Shown here: positions 9,673 to 18,141 of the stretch, piece after piece
Layout: each line of letters opens with the position of its first letter
Numbering within the stretch: position 1 is the stretch's first letter
NCBI GenBank assembly: GCA_944412495.1
Contig: CALYBL010000025.1
Coordinates: 1-64,000, forward strand
DNA: 64,000 nucleotides
Reading direction: 5' to 3'
Origin: an uncultured Clostridia bacterium
GTDB lineage: Bacteria > Bacillota > Clostridia > Oscillospirales > Acutalibacteraceae
Position numbers and translations under genes: made by a program
Notes under the pieces: model-generated
Seen by the model: only the letters and a program-made list of their open reading frames with translations
What the model was told of the DNA's origin: nothing
Databases searched by the model: none

Positions 9673-10680
9673 TCAGTTAACATGTAAAATTTCAAGTCGG
9701 TAAGCTCCTGGCTTTAAAAAATAGATTATTTCTTCCTTATCTTTGTATTTTTCTCCTACTTTTACAGAAGTAGTATAAGCTGTTCCGTCAGCTATTACAT
9801 AATTATCCGCATCATAAAGCTTATAACCGATTTTACAGCTGGAACTTTGCCCGCTTCCTTGTGAATCATAGGTTTTTTCTCCTGAAAAATATATCAACAA
9901 ATTAACTTCGCCATTATAGGTTTCCTCGAATTTATAACTAATATCAGTAACCCTTGTAGTGCTGTAAATACTTCCAGAGTAGGAATAGTAATTAATTGTT
10001 TTAGGACAGGAAGGGACAGATAGACTGCTTTTTGCTGCAATGTCTTCTTTTACGGTGATTTTACAGTCGGCCGTTTTTCCGTTTTCACTCTTAACTGTAA
10101 TTTTTGCTTCTCCCGCGGAAATACCGGTCACAACACCAGATTGATCAACTGTGGCGACACTGGAATCCGAACTAGACCAAGTCACTTTTTTATTGGTAGC
10201 ATTGTCGGGATATATACTATATGTTAAAGATATCTGGTTTCCGATATAAATTGTTTCGCTATATTGATCAAGTGATAGATAATAGACTTCAATTGTTTCT
10301 TCATAATTAGGATTAGAAGCACCACAACGAACACAGTATTTCCCGGAATAGCTGTGGCCTAATGCTTTTCCGGTTGTTTGATTACAGAGAATACAGGTCC
10401 TTGGTTCTGTGCAGGTTGCGTCTTGCCAGATATGGGAGCATTGAGGCTGTGAACTTGTAGTCGGTGCTTCGGCCACAGTGGTTGTAGCAGAAGACTCAGT
10501 TGTTGCTGATTCAATACGCCTGCTGGATGTCGAAGATGATACGGATTTGCTGGTCGTTGTCCTTCTGCTGGACGTCGAAGATGATACGGGATTGCTGGCC
10601 GCTGTCTGTTCTGTATTTCCACCGCACCCGCTCAATACACATAAGCATATTAACATGCAGATAATGCTTTTTATTTTCAT
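9673..10680 (-). CDS. lipoprotein with zinc-ribbon-like and Big2 domains
   Basis: 335 residues. A lipoprotein signal peptide ends in the lipobox LSGC (Cys19). A Ser/Thr-rich linker follows with two copies of SSSTSSRR. Residues 82-125 form a paired-Cys module (CSHIW, CTEPRTC, LGH, CVRCGA) common in Clostridial surface proteins. Residues 135-213 are a bacterial Ig-like group 2 domain (SLTYSIYPDNATNKKVTWSS). The C-terminal 120 residues are beta-rich and unassigned. It should be anchored outside the membrane. It lies 30 bases after a zinc-ribbon membrane gene, likely in the same operon; the ATG start follows AAGGGGG. Confidence 0.8.
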   Translation of the reverse strand: MKIKSIICMLICLCVLSGCGGNTEQTAASNPVSSSTSSRRTTTSKSVSSSTSSRRIESATTESSATTTVAEAPTTSSQPQCSHIWQDATCTEPRTCILCNQTTGKALGHSYSGKYCVRCGASNPNYEETIEVYYLSLDQYSETIYIGNQISLTYSIYPDNATNKKVTWSSSDSSVATVDQSGVVTGISAGEAKITVKSENGKTADCKITVKEDIAAKSSLSVPSCPKTINYYSYSGSIYSTTRVTDISYKFEETYNGEVNLLIYFSGEKTYDSQGSGQSSSCKIGYKLYDADNYVIADGTAYTTSVKVGEKYKDKEEIIYFLKPGAYRLEILHVN

Positions 10681-10710
10681 ATCCAGTTTACCCCCTTATT
10701 TTGTTGTTTT

Positions 10711-11088
10711 TTATAATGCTAAGAAGAAAATCGCACAAATTACTATAATGGCGATAATAAACCAGATTATAGACATTGCGCATGAACAGCTGATCATACT
10801 TGAGGATAAGTCTTTTTGTCCCGCAAACGGAGTGATAGAAACGAGCAGGCCAAGTATAATACCTATAATAGGCGAAAAAATACATATGAAATATAAAATA
10901 AATCTAACATAAGAGTTGCTTAGAGAACCATAATATTCTTCTGAGGCATGAGATTTATATGTTGGTATTTGCGCCGGCGATTTTATCGATTTCTGCGATG
11001 CGCTTACTGTGAGCTTATGACCACACCCGTCGCAGAATTGATTTAAGCCTTTATTTTCCTTACCGCAATTCGGACATTTTGTTATAAT
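10711..11088 (-). CDS. zinc-ribbon double-membrane-span protein, apparent ATT start
   Basis: 125 residues if started at ATT. The N-terminus is a zinc ribbon (KCPNCGKENKG, FCDGCGHKL), followed by a polar linker and two membrane segments (about residues 60-82 and 98-122). No ATG, GTG or TTG exists in frame ahead of the ribbon; the upstream in-frame codon is TAA. An AAGGAG site lies seven bases before ATT 11088-11086, so ATT is the likely start, as in infC. Alternatively an ATG has mutated and the gene is silent. Function unknown; the lipoprotein follows in the same direction. Confidence 0.65.
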   Translation of the reverse strand: MITKCPNCGKENKGLNQFCDGCGHKLTVSASQKSIKSPAQIPTYKSHASEEYYGSLSNSYVRFILYFICIFSPIIGIILGLLVSITPFAGQKDLSSSMISCSCAMSIIWFIIAIIVICAIFFLAL

Positions 11089-11148
11089 TTATTTACTCCT
11101 TGATTTTTCTACTTTGTAGTGGCAAATCCGCAATACAACTTTATTGAC

Positions 11149-11177
11149 ATTATATCAAATATTTTTAAAAAAATCAA
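11149..11177 (-). promoter_or_regulatory. promoter of the zinc-ribbon/lipoprotein operon
   Basis: On the minus strand TTGATT, a 17-base spacer and TATAAT. It lies in the AT-rich gap shared with the divergent HTH gene, which could regulate it. Confidence 0.6.
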
Positions 11178-11252
11178 CATAATAATCGTAAATATAGTTA
11201 TTTATATCTTTGGTTTTATAGTTATAATTATCAAAATCAACTAAATATAATA

Positions 11253-11582
11253 GTGATGAATATAGATTATAAAGTTATAGTCAGCAGAATAAAGGCTAAG
11301 CGCAAAGCCGCCGGAAAAACGCAGGAACAGCTTGCTGAAAAGCTTTCTGTTACTGTGGGTTATGTCAGTCAATTAGAGCGAGGTGTCACTAAAATAAGCT
11401 TAGATACACTTTCGGAAATCTGTTATATTTTAAATTGCGATATGTCTTTTTTCATTACCGGAGCGGCCACAGGAGAAGCCTCATATTTGCAGGACGAATT
11501 GATAGAAAAATATGCTTCTCTTACCCAAACACAAAAGAGGCTCATATTAGACTTTATAGATGTTCTTATCAAAAACAGCTAA
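11253..11582 (+). CDS. XRE-family HTH regulator
   Basis: About 109 residues. A Cro/CI-type helix-turn-helix occupies residues 8-62 (KTQEQLAEKLSVTVGYVSQLERG), followed by a short helical C-terminal part. The start is GTG 11253 or ATG 11256; neither has a clear ribosome site. It is divergent from the zinc-ribbon/lipoprotein operon, and may control that operon. A terminator follows. The region carries other mobile-element debris. Confidence 0.82.
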   Translation: MMNIDYKVIVSRIKAKRKAAGKTQEQLAEKLSVTVGYVSQLERGVTKISLDTLSEICYILNCDMSFFITGAATGEASYLQDELIEKYASLTQTQKRLILDFIDVLIKNS

Positions 11583-11597
11583 TGTCAACAGCAAAAG

Positions 11598-11630
11598 ATA
11601 AGACTGATTGATGGGTCAATCTTATTTTAT
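11598..11630 (+). terminator. intrinsic terminator
   Basis: A 6-bp stem GATTGA/TCAATC with loop TGGG, extended by ATAAGA/TTAT across a two-base bulge, is followed by TTATTTTATTCTT. It ends the HTH gene. Confidence 0.65.
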
Positions 11631-11653
11631 TCTTGTCCTTTTAGGTCTGATGT

Positions 11654-12133
11654 TTATTTGTCTTGTTTCACTGGCCCACCCGCAAACGGGTCTGTGAACT
11701 CTTTAAGGCTGATTTGATCGCTCATTATATCTTCTTGCAACTGATTCTGTATGTACTCTTTGATTGCCCCTTCGTACTTCCTAACTGTGTCCACATAATA
11801 CCCTCTGCACCAAAAATGTCGGTTCCCATATTTGTATTTTAAATTTGCATGTCGGTCGAATATCATTAGACTGCTTTTACTTTTCAAGTGTCCCATGTAC
11901 TGCGCCACACTCATATGCGATGGTATCTCTACCAGCATGTGTATATGGTCTGGGCATGCCTCTGCTTCGATGATTTCCACGCCTTTTTGATCGCATAATT
12001 TTCGGAGTATCTGTCCTATGTCTTTCTTGATCTGTCCATATATTGCTAGCCGTCTGTATTTCGGCGCAAATGCGACAGTATCCTCAATCACACAGAGGTG
12101 TATCATTTCGCCAAAGGAAAATTGATACTGCAT
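11654..12133 (-). CDS. tnpA: IS200/IS605-family transposase TnpA, aberrant N-terminus
   Basis: 159-residue HUH single-strand transposase. From FAPKYRR onward it matches IS200-type TnpA: VEIIEAEACPDHIHMLVEIP contains the HUH pair, followed by NLKYKYGNRHFW, GYYVDTV, and the catalytic Tyr with Gln four residues later in EYIQNQ. The normal first strand (a CKYHIVFAPKYRR-like segment) is replaced by unrelated sequence that overlaps the start of the neighbouring HTH gene. It is therefore probably a truncated, inactive copy whose ORF was extended into flanking DNA. No tnpB is nearby. Confidence 0.82.
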   Translation of the reverse strand: MQYQFSFGEMIHLCVIEDTVAFAPKYRRLAIYGQIKKDIGQILRKLCDQKGVEIIEAEACPDHIHMLVEIPSHMSVAQYMGHLKSKSSLMIFDRHANLKYKYGNRHFWCRGYYVDTVRKYEGAIKEYIQNQLQEDIMSDQISLKEFTDPFAGGPVKQDK

Positions 12134-12556
12134 TTACGGTATGATTTTGAGAATAGTGATAACTGTGATACCATAGGCAAGACTTTAAGATATTACCGAT
12201 TACATCGAGGCCATTCCACCCGTGAGTTAGCCAAAAAGATCGGCGTTGTTCCTGCTACAATTACTCTTTACGAAAACGACAAACATCCCATAAAGTATAA
12301 AACCGCTATTTTACTCGCCGAAGTGCTTGGTATTGACCGCAAGCTGTTGTTTGACGAGTATACTTCCTTTGTGGATTATCCGTGTAATGTGCTTCTGCGA
12401 GAGGTGCGGAAACGGTTATCACTTATTCAATCGCAAATGGCACAGAAAATCGGTGTTGCTCAAAGCACTTATTCTGCTTGGGAAAGAGCCGCCCGAACAC
12501 CACGAAGGCAGGAATATGAAAAGATAATTCCACTGATAAAAAGCCAATGTCCATAG
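12098..12556 (+). CDS. double-HTH regulator
   Basis: Two XRE-type helix-turn-helix domains in tandem: residues about 27-80 (IGKTLRYYR, STRELAKKIGVVPATITLYE) and 100-150 (VRKRLSLIQSQMAQKIGVAQSTYSAWE). The first 20 residues overlap the tnpA reading frame on the other strand and the true start is unclear: AAAGGA at 12115 fits no standard codon at normal spacing. The 5' end was probably altered by the transposase insertion. A terminator follows directly. Target unknown. Confidence 0.72.
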   Translation: MYHFAKGKLILHLRYDFENSDNCDTIGKTLRYYRLHRGHSTRELAKKIGVVPATITLYENDKHPIKYKTAILLAEVLGIDRKLLFDEYTSFVDYPCNVLLREVRKRLSLIQSQMAQKIGVAQSTYSAWERAARTPRRQEYEKIIPLIKSQCP

Positions 12557-12565
12557 ATAAAGAGC

Positions 12566-12612
12566 AATCCGAGAAGAATAGTAAAAGTTTTCTCGGATTT
12601 CTTTCTTTCAAT
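12566..12612 (+). terminator. intrinsic terminator
   Basis: A 10-bp stem AATCCGAGAA/TTCTCGGATT with a 14-base loop is followed by a T-rich tract; it ends the double-HTH gene. Confidence 0.7.
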
Positions 12613-12677
12613 CGGTACATTCGACTATAAACTTTCTGTTAGTACAATTAAGGCAGAAGCTCAAAGGAGATCGCAAT

Positions 12678-12863
12678 ATGCGGGACAAAAAGTATTACAT
12701 AGCACTTGATGATTCTGAACGCAGCTTGCTCATCAACGGTCTGAACGACTTAAGGAACAACCTTATTTCGGAGGGCAGATACACAGACGCGGTTGACGGG
12801 GTGCTGCTTAAAATCATCAACGCACCAATCAGGAAGTTCAAAGTAATTTGCAAGGAGGAATAA
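12678..12863 (+). CDS. small mobile-element-associated protein
   Basis: 61 residues (starts MRDKKYYIALDDSERSLLI), predicted helical, no membrane segment. ATG follows AAAGGAG, so it is probably translated. It is five bases from the tnpV start and likely co-transcribed. Small proteins of this look occur beside TnpV in Clostridial mobile elements, but I cannot name a function. Confidence 0.65.
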   Translation: MRDKKYYIALDDSERSLLINGLNDLRNNLISEGRYTDAVDGVLLKIINAPIRKFKVICKEE

Positions 12864-12868
12864 GACCT

Positions 12869-13243
12869 ATGAAGAAATCAGTATTCGAGCAGATAGGCGG
12901 TACATACGAACAGCAGGGGGATTATATGATACCCTGTCTTGTCCTACCGCCCCAAGAAAAACAGATTATCGAGATATGGGGACAACGACACTTGCGATAT
13001 CTCAGACAGTACCGCAAGATACTTTATACCAACCTGCTGACAAGCGGAAAGTTACACAGCTATCTTACCGAACTTAACAAGCAGGCAGAGGAAATGTTTT
13101 TCCGGCTGGTAAAGCAGATGACAGAGTGTGAGGGTGTAACGGAGCAGCTAAAGGCGGAAAGTCAAATGGAATGGGTTCGACGGATGAATTGTATTCGCAA
13201 CATGGCGGCTGAAATTGTTAAAAATGATTTGATTTTTATTTAA
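12869..13243 (+). CDS. tnpV: transposon-encoded protein TnpV
   Basis: 124 residues. FEQIGGTYEQQGDY, then LPPQEKQIIEIWGQRHLRYLRQYR and LYTNLLTSGKL are characteristic of the TnpV family (PF14198) carried on Clostridial mobilizable transposons. I chose ATG 12869 because AGGAGG lies ten bases upstream; the frame is open from TTG 12848. Its role in transposition is not established. No recombinase is adjacent, so the parent element is incomplete here. Confidence 0.85.
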   Translation: MKKSVFEQIGGTYEQQGDYMIPCLVLPPQEKQIIEIWGQRHLRYLRQYRKILYTNLLTSGKLHSYLTELNKQAEEMFFRLVKQMTECEGVTEQLKAESQMEWVRRMNCIRNMAAEIVKNDLIFI

Positions 13244-13250
13244 GCCTTGT

Positions 13251-13457
13251 ATGGACTACAGAAAGGAAACGAACCGCGGCGTATTCGGACTGGACGAATA
13301 TTCCGAAAATCTTGTGTTTGCTTACTATGGAGCCAATTCCACACTGCTTTACCGTCAGTGGATTGCGGACGGGAAGAAGCTCCGTCTGGAGGAACTGATT
13401 GATATGGCCACAAGGCTTATCTGCAGCGGAATGTCCAGTATAGTTCCAAATGAATAG
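13251..13457 (+). pseudogene. C-terminal fragment of a TetR-type regulator
   Basis: 68 codons beginning eight bases after tnpV without a ribosome site. The sequence (FAYYGANSTLLYRQW, LEELIDMATRLI) resembles the last two helices of a TetR ligand-binding domain; there is no DNA-binding part. It is best read as the tail of a regulator truncated by the event that placed tnpV upstream, perhaps the former regulator of the following ATPase operon. Confidence 0.5.
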
Positions 13458-13558
13458 AATTTGCGCGTAAGTTTATAAACTGTTTAAGAATGATTTAATG
13501 GTTTTTTAGGATGGCATGGCATAATATGAGCAGCAAAACATTAAGGAGATGCTATGCA

Positions 13559-15940
13559 ATGACATTATCTTTTCATCCCGATGCCGAAGCCGGCTTAAGC
13601 CTTGAGCAGGTATCCCAAAAACGGGCGCAGGGACGCGTGAATACCATGCCGGACAAGGCCACGAAATCTACAGGGCAAATTCTTAAGGATAATATCTGTA
13701 CGCTTTTTAACCTTTTTAATCTGCTGATTGCCGCCGCTCTTGCTCTTGTGGGAGCGTGGTCGAATATGCTGTTCATTCTGATAATTGCCCTCAATACCCT
13801 GATAGGCATTATACAGGAGCTTCATGCAAAGAAATTGGTAGATAAGCTTTCGCTTTTATCAATGCCAACGGCCAAGGCTGTACGCGGCGGAGCTGTATTA
13901 GAAATACCTGTTCAGGAATTGGTTGAAGAGGATGTGATAGAGCTGGACTCCGGCCGTCAGGTGTGCTCAGACTCTATAATTCTGACGGGAGAGGTTGAGG
14001 TGAATGAATCGCTTCTGACCGGAGAAGCCGATCCCGTTCCGAAATCTGCCGGCGACCAGCTGCTTTCGGGAAGCTTTATTGTCAGCGGAAGATGCCGTGC
14101 CTGTGTGGAGCATGTCGGAATGGAAAATTATGCTTCAAAAATTGCCGATGAGGCGAAAAAAATGCGCCGAGTGAATTCCGAGCTGCTTTCCTCCATGCGC
14201 AGGGTGACTCGTTTTACTGGATATCTTATACCTCCTCTCGGAATCCTAATGCTTCTTGAGGCTCTTTTCCTGCGCGGCGATACAATTAACAGTGCCGTGG
14301 TTGCCACAGCCGCCGGGCTTCTCGGTATGCTGCCGAAGGGGCTGGTTTTGCTCATCAGCATAAGCCTTGCTGCAGGAATCATCGCGCTGTCAAAGAAAAA
14401 AGTGCTTGTACAGGAGCTGTTTGCACTGGAAACGCTTGCTCACGTGGATACTCTGTGCCTTGACAAAACCGGCACGCTGACCCAAGGAGCTATGCAGGTT
14501 GAAGAAGTACGACTGACTGATGCAGGACGCTCCATGCCTTTTGATGAAATTATGAGCTCTTTTTTAAAGTCATCGGATGACTGCAATGCCACATTTCAGG
14601 CTCTGCAATCCTATTTCGGAACTAATGGGAGCCTTGTGCCAATAAGAAAAATAGCATTTTCTTCTGAGCGGAAATGGAGTGCCGCCGAATTTCAGGACTT
14701 CATCTTCGTGGTTGGAGCGCCTGAGCGTATTGCGGGTAAAGAAGAGCTTGAGCTTCTCAAAAATGATTTTTCCACAGGAAAACGCATTGTTTTGGCAGGC
14801 ATTGCCGACGGAGAGGTCATGCCGGACAAGCCGCTGCCGGAAATGCGCGTGCTTGGCGTTATTGCTCTCTTTGACCCTATTCGTCCGGACGTGGAAAAGA
14901 CGCTTGACTATTTTCGGCGAGAGGGCGTTAGCCTCAAGCTTATCTCCGGAGATAATCCAGAGACGGCTGCTGCATTGGCGGCCAAGGCCGGATTCCATAA
15001 TTCAGAGCGGTATATCGATATGAGCAATGTGACAAGTGAAGCCGATATTGAAAGAACAGCCGCCGAATACTCCGTTTTCGGCAGGGTTTCTCCTTTGCAG
15101 AAAAAGCAGTTGGTGCAGGCACTGCGAAATCAGGGTCACTGCGTAGCCATGACGGGTGACGGCGTAAATGACCTGCTGGCACTTAAAGAGGCCGACTGCA
15201 GCATTGCAGTTGCCTCCGGCAGTGACGCCGCAAGGCAGGTATCACAGGTAGTGCTGCTGAATTCGGATTTCTCCGCTTTGCCGGACGTTCTAAGGCAGGG
15301 CCGGCGGGTGGTTAACAACATCACACGCGTTGCCGGAGTATTCTTTGTGAAAACCATTTACTCGATTTTGCTTTCTATAGTTTGTATTTTACTGAATATC
15401 CCATTTCCCTTTCTGCCGATTCAAATTACATTGATAGATTTGATAATTGAGGGGTATCCGGCCTTCTTTATGTCGTTTGAGCCGAACGGAAAAAAAATTA
15501 AAGAAAGTTTTCTGCCGGCAGTAATGAAGCGGGCACTGCCAAATGCGGCTTCAATTCTGATTTGCTTCATTCTGCTGCTCCTCCTGTCTTTGCCGCTTCG
15601 CATTCCGGCCGAACAAGCGTCCGTTCTTCTTTATCTGTTAGTTGGAACGGTAGGGATACAAGCAGTATTCAAGGCAAGCTGGCCGTTTAATAAGCTTAGG
15701 CTTTTCCTGTGTGTTACAATGACGGCCGGATTCTTTGCGGCGGTATTTCTTTTTCATGGTATTCTTCATGCAGCACTTCCGACAGCGCCGACGCTGCTGC
15801 TGTTTATCAGCCTTGCTCTGCTGAGCTTCCTCATTGAACGCGCCGGAACGGCCGTTATCAAGCATATTGCCAAGAGGCATAAGGAGCAGCATATCAATAA
15901 AGCGATGAACGCCAAGGGAGGCAATGGAAGTCATATGTGA
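13559..15940 (+). CDS. CtpE-like cation-transporting P-type ATPase
   Basis: 793 residues from ATG 13559, which has AAGGAG ten bases upstream; the frame is open further 5'. Motifs in order: LLTGEADPV in the actuator domain, phosphorylation site DKTGTLT, hinge GDGVNDLLALKEAD, and about ten membrane segments. The LLTGEADPV form and the segment after it resemble the CtpE/Exp7 branch, for which Ca2+ transport has been proposed. The membrane motif reads PKGL where many relatives have PEGL. No N-terminal metal-binding domain is present. It is the first gene of a five-gene plus-strand block. Confidence 0.88.
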   Translation: MTLSFHPDAEAGLSLEQVSQKRAQGRVNTMPDKATKSTGQILKDNICTLFNLFNLLIAAALALVGAWSNMLFILIIALNTLIGIIQELHAKKLVDKLSLLSMPTAKAVRGGAVLEIPVQELVEEDVIELDSGRQVCSDSIILTGEVEVNESLLTGEADPVPKSAGDQLLSGSFIVSGRCRACVEHVGMENYASKIADEAKKMRRVNSELLSSMRRVTRFTGYLIPPLGILMLLEALFLRGDTINSAVVATAAGLLGMLPKGLVLLISISLAAGIIALSKKKVLVQELFALETLAHVDTLCLDKTGTLTQGAMQVEEVRLTDAGRSMPFDEIMSSFLKSSDDCNATFQALQSYFGTNGSLVPIRKIAFSSERKWSAAEFQDFIFVVGAPERIAGKEELELLKNDFSTGKRIVLAGIADGEVMPDKPLPEMRVLGVIALFDPIRPDVEKTLDYFRREGVSLKLISGDNPETAAALAAKAGFHNSERYIDMSNVTSEADIERTAAEYSVFGRVSPLQKKQLVQALRNQGHCVAMTGDGVNDLLALKEADCSIAVASGSDAARQVSQVVLLNSDFSALPDVLRQGRRVVNNITRVAGVFFVKTIYSILLSIVCILLNIPFPFLPIQITLIDLIIEGYPAFFMSFEPNGKKIKESFLPAVMKRALPNAASILICFILLLLLSLPLRIPAEQASVLLYLLVGTVGIQAVFKASWPFNKLRLFLCVTMTAGFFAAVFLFHGILHAALPTAPTLLLFISLALLSFLIERAGTAVIKHIAKRHKEQHINKAMNAKGGNGSHM

Positions 15941-15977
15941 GACATAGCACATCTGACAAAAGGGGGATTTTTCGGCG

Positions 15978-17438
15978 GTGACAATTAAAAAGAGGCTCTT
16001 TGTTTCTAATATTCTTATGATTGTGATACCGGCATTTCTTGCCGTGCTTACACTTGCGGCCGGCCTGTTTATTTTCTTTTCTGCCGCTTTGCCGGATTCA
16101 GGCTATCGGCTGCTTAGCCGGCATGAGCTTGAGGAAACGCGCAGTGATATGGCGGCCGAGGCCGTAAGCTGGCTCTCTGAGCAGGATGCTGATAAAAAAG
16201 AAGGCATAGCTGCCCGGCTCAATCGGGCCGCAGAGCAAAATCAAATTTTTCTAATAATAGAGCAAAACGGGTCGGAGGTCGGGCGATTCGGCCGCGAAAC
16301 AGCTGCAAATCAGGAACAGCTCATCAGAGCTTTAGAGGAAATGAATAACGCCGGCACAATATCAGACGGAAATACTGATTTATATGGAGAGCAAATTACG
16401 GTCAACGGCGGTGTATATCAGCTAAAGCTGTTTAATCCGGTCGTTTCTGTAGAGGGCCAAAAATTTAAAGCAATGGCGGCAGTTTTCGCCCTTTTTCTTG
16501 TTGTGGTTGTACTGTTTATCGTATTTTTGACAAACCGCTTCTTAACCCGATTTGTGTTCAGAAACATATCAAATCCAATAAAAATACTTACTGAGGGTGT
16601 TCGGCAGATACATGACGGCAATCTGTCCTATAGGATTTCCTATTCAAGCAGAGATGAATTTTTGCCGGTCTGTGAAGCCTTTAACGATATGGCCGAGCGT
16701 CTTGGAAGATACGCAGAGCAGTCGCAAAAGGGAGAAGAAAGCCGAAAAGAGCTGCTGGCAGGCATTTCTCATGATATTCGTTCACCGCTTACCTCCATTC
16801 GTGCTTATGTAGAGGGATTACTTGACGGCGTTGCGGACACGCCTGAGAAGCAAAAGGCTTATTTGGCCACTATTCATAAAAAGACGATTGAAATTGACCA
16901 AATGGTGAAAAAGCTGTTTCTGTTTTCAAAAATGGACATGGGAGAATATCCATATTTGCCAGAAAGGCTGAATGCTTCAAGGGAAATAACAGACTTCATC
17001 ATTGCATCCGAGGATGAATATCGAAGGCAGGGGCTGAAAATCGTTATCAATTCCCTTCCCCAAAACGCCTTTATTGATGCCGACCAGGCCTATTTCCGCA
17101 GCATACTGATGAATCTGCTTGACAACAGTGCAAAATACAGGCAAAATGAAACAGGAACAGTCACTATTACAGGAATGAGCACAGGGCATGACCTCATTCT
17201 CTATATTGATGATGACGGGCCCGGTGTGCCGGAGGAGGCACTCCCCAAATTATTCGATGTATTTTACCGCAGCGATCCGTCAAGAAAAAGTCCGAATCAG
17301 GGCAGCGGGCTTGGACTTGCTATAGTGTCAAAAAGCATTGAGAGGATGAACGGCTCCGTCCGTGCTGAAAATCTGCCAAACGGCGGACTGCGCATTACGC
17401 TCAGAATCCCGCTGTCGGAAAGAACACAGGAAAAATGA
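15978..17438 (+). CDS. sensor histidine kinase
   Basis: 486 residues: membrane segment near 12-36, extracytoplasmic sensor of about 125 residues, second segment near 165-186, HAMP domain, HisKA with the phosphoacceptor His in AGISHDIRSPLTSIRAY, and an ATPase domain with NLLDNSAKY, DDGPGVP and GSGLGLAI. GTG start after AGGGGGA at ten bases. Its stop overlaps the regulator start by four bases (ATGA), so the two form a cognate pair. The signal is unknown; gene order suggests an envelope or cation stress. Confidence 0.92.
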   Translation: MTIKKRLFVSNILMIVIPAFLAVLTLAAGLFIFFSAALPDSGYRLLSRHELEETRSDMAAEAVSWLSEQDADKKEGIAARLNRAAEQNQIFLIIEQNGSEVGRFGRETAANQEQLIRALEEMNNAGTISDGNTDLYGEQITVNGGVYQLKLFNPVVSVEGQKFKAMAAVFALFLVVVVLFIVFLTNRFLTRFVFRNISNPIKILTEGVRQIHDGNLSYRISYSSRDEFLPVCEAFNDMAERLGRYAEQSQKGEESRKELLAGISHDIRSPLTSIRAYVEGLLDGVADTPEKQKAYLATIHKKTIEIDQMVKKLFLFSKMDMGEYPYLPERLNASREITDFIIASEDEYRRQGLKIVINSLPQNAFIDADQAYFRSILMNLLDNSAKYRQNETGTVTITGMSTGHDLILYIDDDGPGVPEEALPKLFDVFYRSDPSRKSPNQGSGLGLAIVSKSIERMNGSVRAENLPNGGLRITLRIPLSERTQEK

Positions 17439-18124
17439 AACGAATTCTGATTATAGAGGATGACGATGCAATTGCCGCCATAGAGCGTGACTATCTCGTT
17501 CTAAGTGAATTTGAGGTGGATATTGCCGCCAGCGGAAACGAAGGCATTTCCATGGGCCGCAGCGGCGGGTATGATTTAATTCTGCTCGATTTGATGCTTC
17601 CCGGAATTGATGGCTTTACGGTCTGCCGGGCTCTGCGCGAGACGCTGGATATTCCTATTCTTATGGTAACAGCGCGGCAGGAGGAGATAGACAAGATAAG
17701 AGGTCTTGGATTAGGCGCAGACGACTATATTACAAAGCCGTTTTCCCCAAATGTTTTGGTGGCGAAAATCAAGGCTAATCTCGCTCAGTATGACCGTCTT
17801 AAGGGGACGGGCAATTCGGGCAAATCGCAGATTCAGATAGGAAACATAATTATAAATGAAACCTCCAGAAGAGTTTTTGTAGACGGGCTGGAGGTGGAGC
17901 TGAAAAACAAGGAATATGAACTTTTACTGTTTTTAATGTCGAATGCCGATGTTGTCTTTAGTAAGGAAGCCTTATATGAGCGAATATGGGGCTATGATTC
18001 CATTGGCGATAATGCGACCGTAGCCGTTCATATTAATAGACTGCGCGAAAAAATAGAAAAAGACCCCTCCAAGCCCCGTTATATTCAGACGGTATGGGGT
18101 GTCGGTTACCGCTTTAAGCCATAA
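17435..18124 (+). CDS. OmpR-family response regulator
   Basis: 229 residues: receiver domain with acidic pocket EDDD, phosphoacceptor Asp in LILLDLMLPG, and the Lys of TKPF; then a winged-helix domain ending VHINRLREKIEKDPSKPRYIQTVWG-type sequence. It is translationally coupled to the upstream kinase and only 17 bases from the EamA gene, which it may control. Confidence 0.94.
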   Translation: MKRILIIEDDDAIAAIERDYLVLSEFEVDIAASGNEGISMGRSGGYDLILLDLMLPGIDGFTVCRALRETLDIPILMVTARQEEIDKIRGLGLGADDYITKPFSPNVLVAKIKANLAQYDRLKGTGNSGKSQIQIGNIIINETSRRVFVDGLEVELKNKEYELLLFLMSNADVVFSKEALYERIWGYDSIGDNATVAVHINRLREKIEKDPSKPRYIQTVWGVGYRFKP

Positions 18125-18141
18125 GGGAGTGTAAGGAAAAC

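Noticed and set aside
9361..9687. 108-codon ORF
   Set aside because: It lies largely within RNase P RNA.
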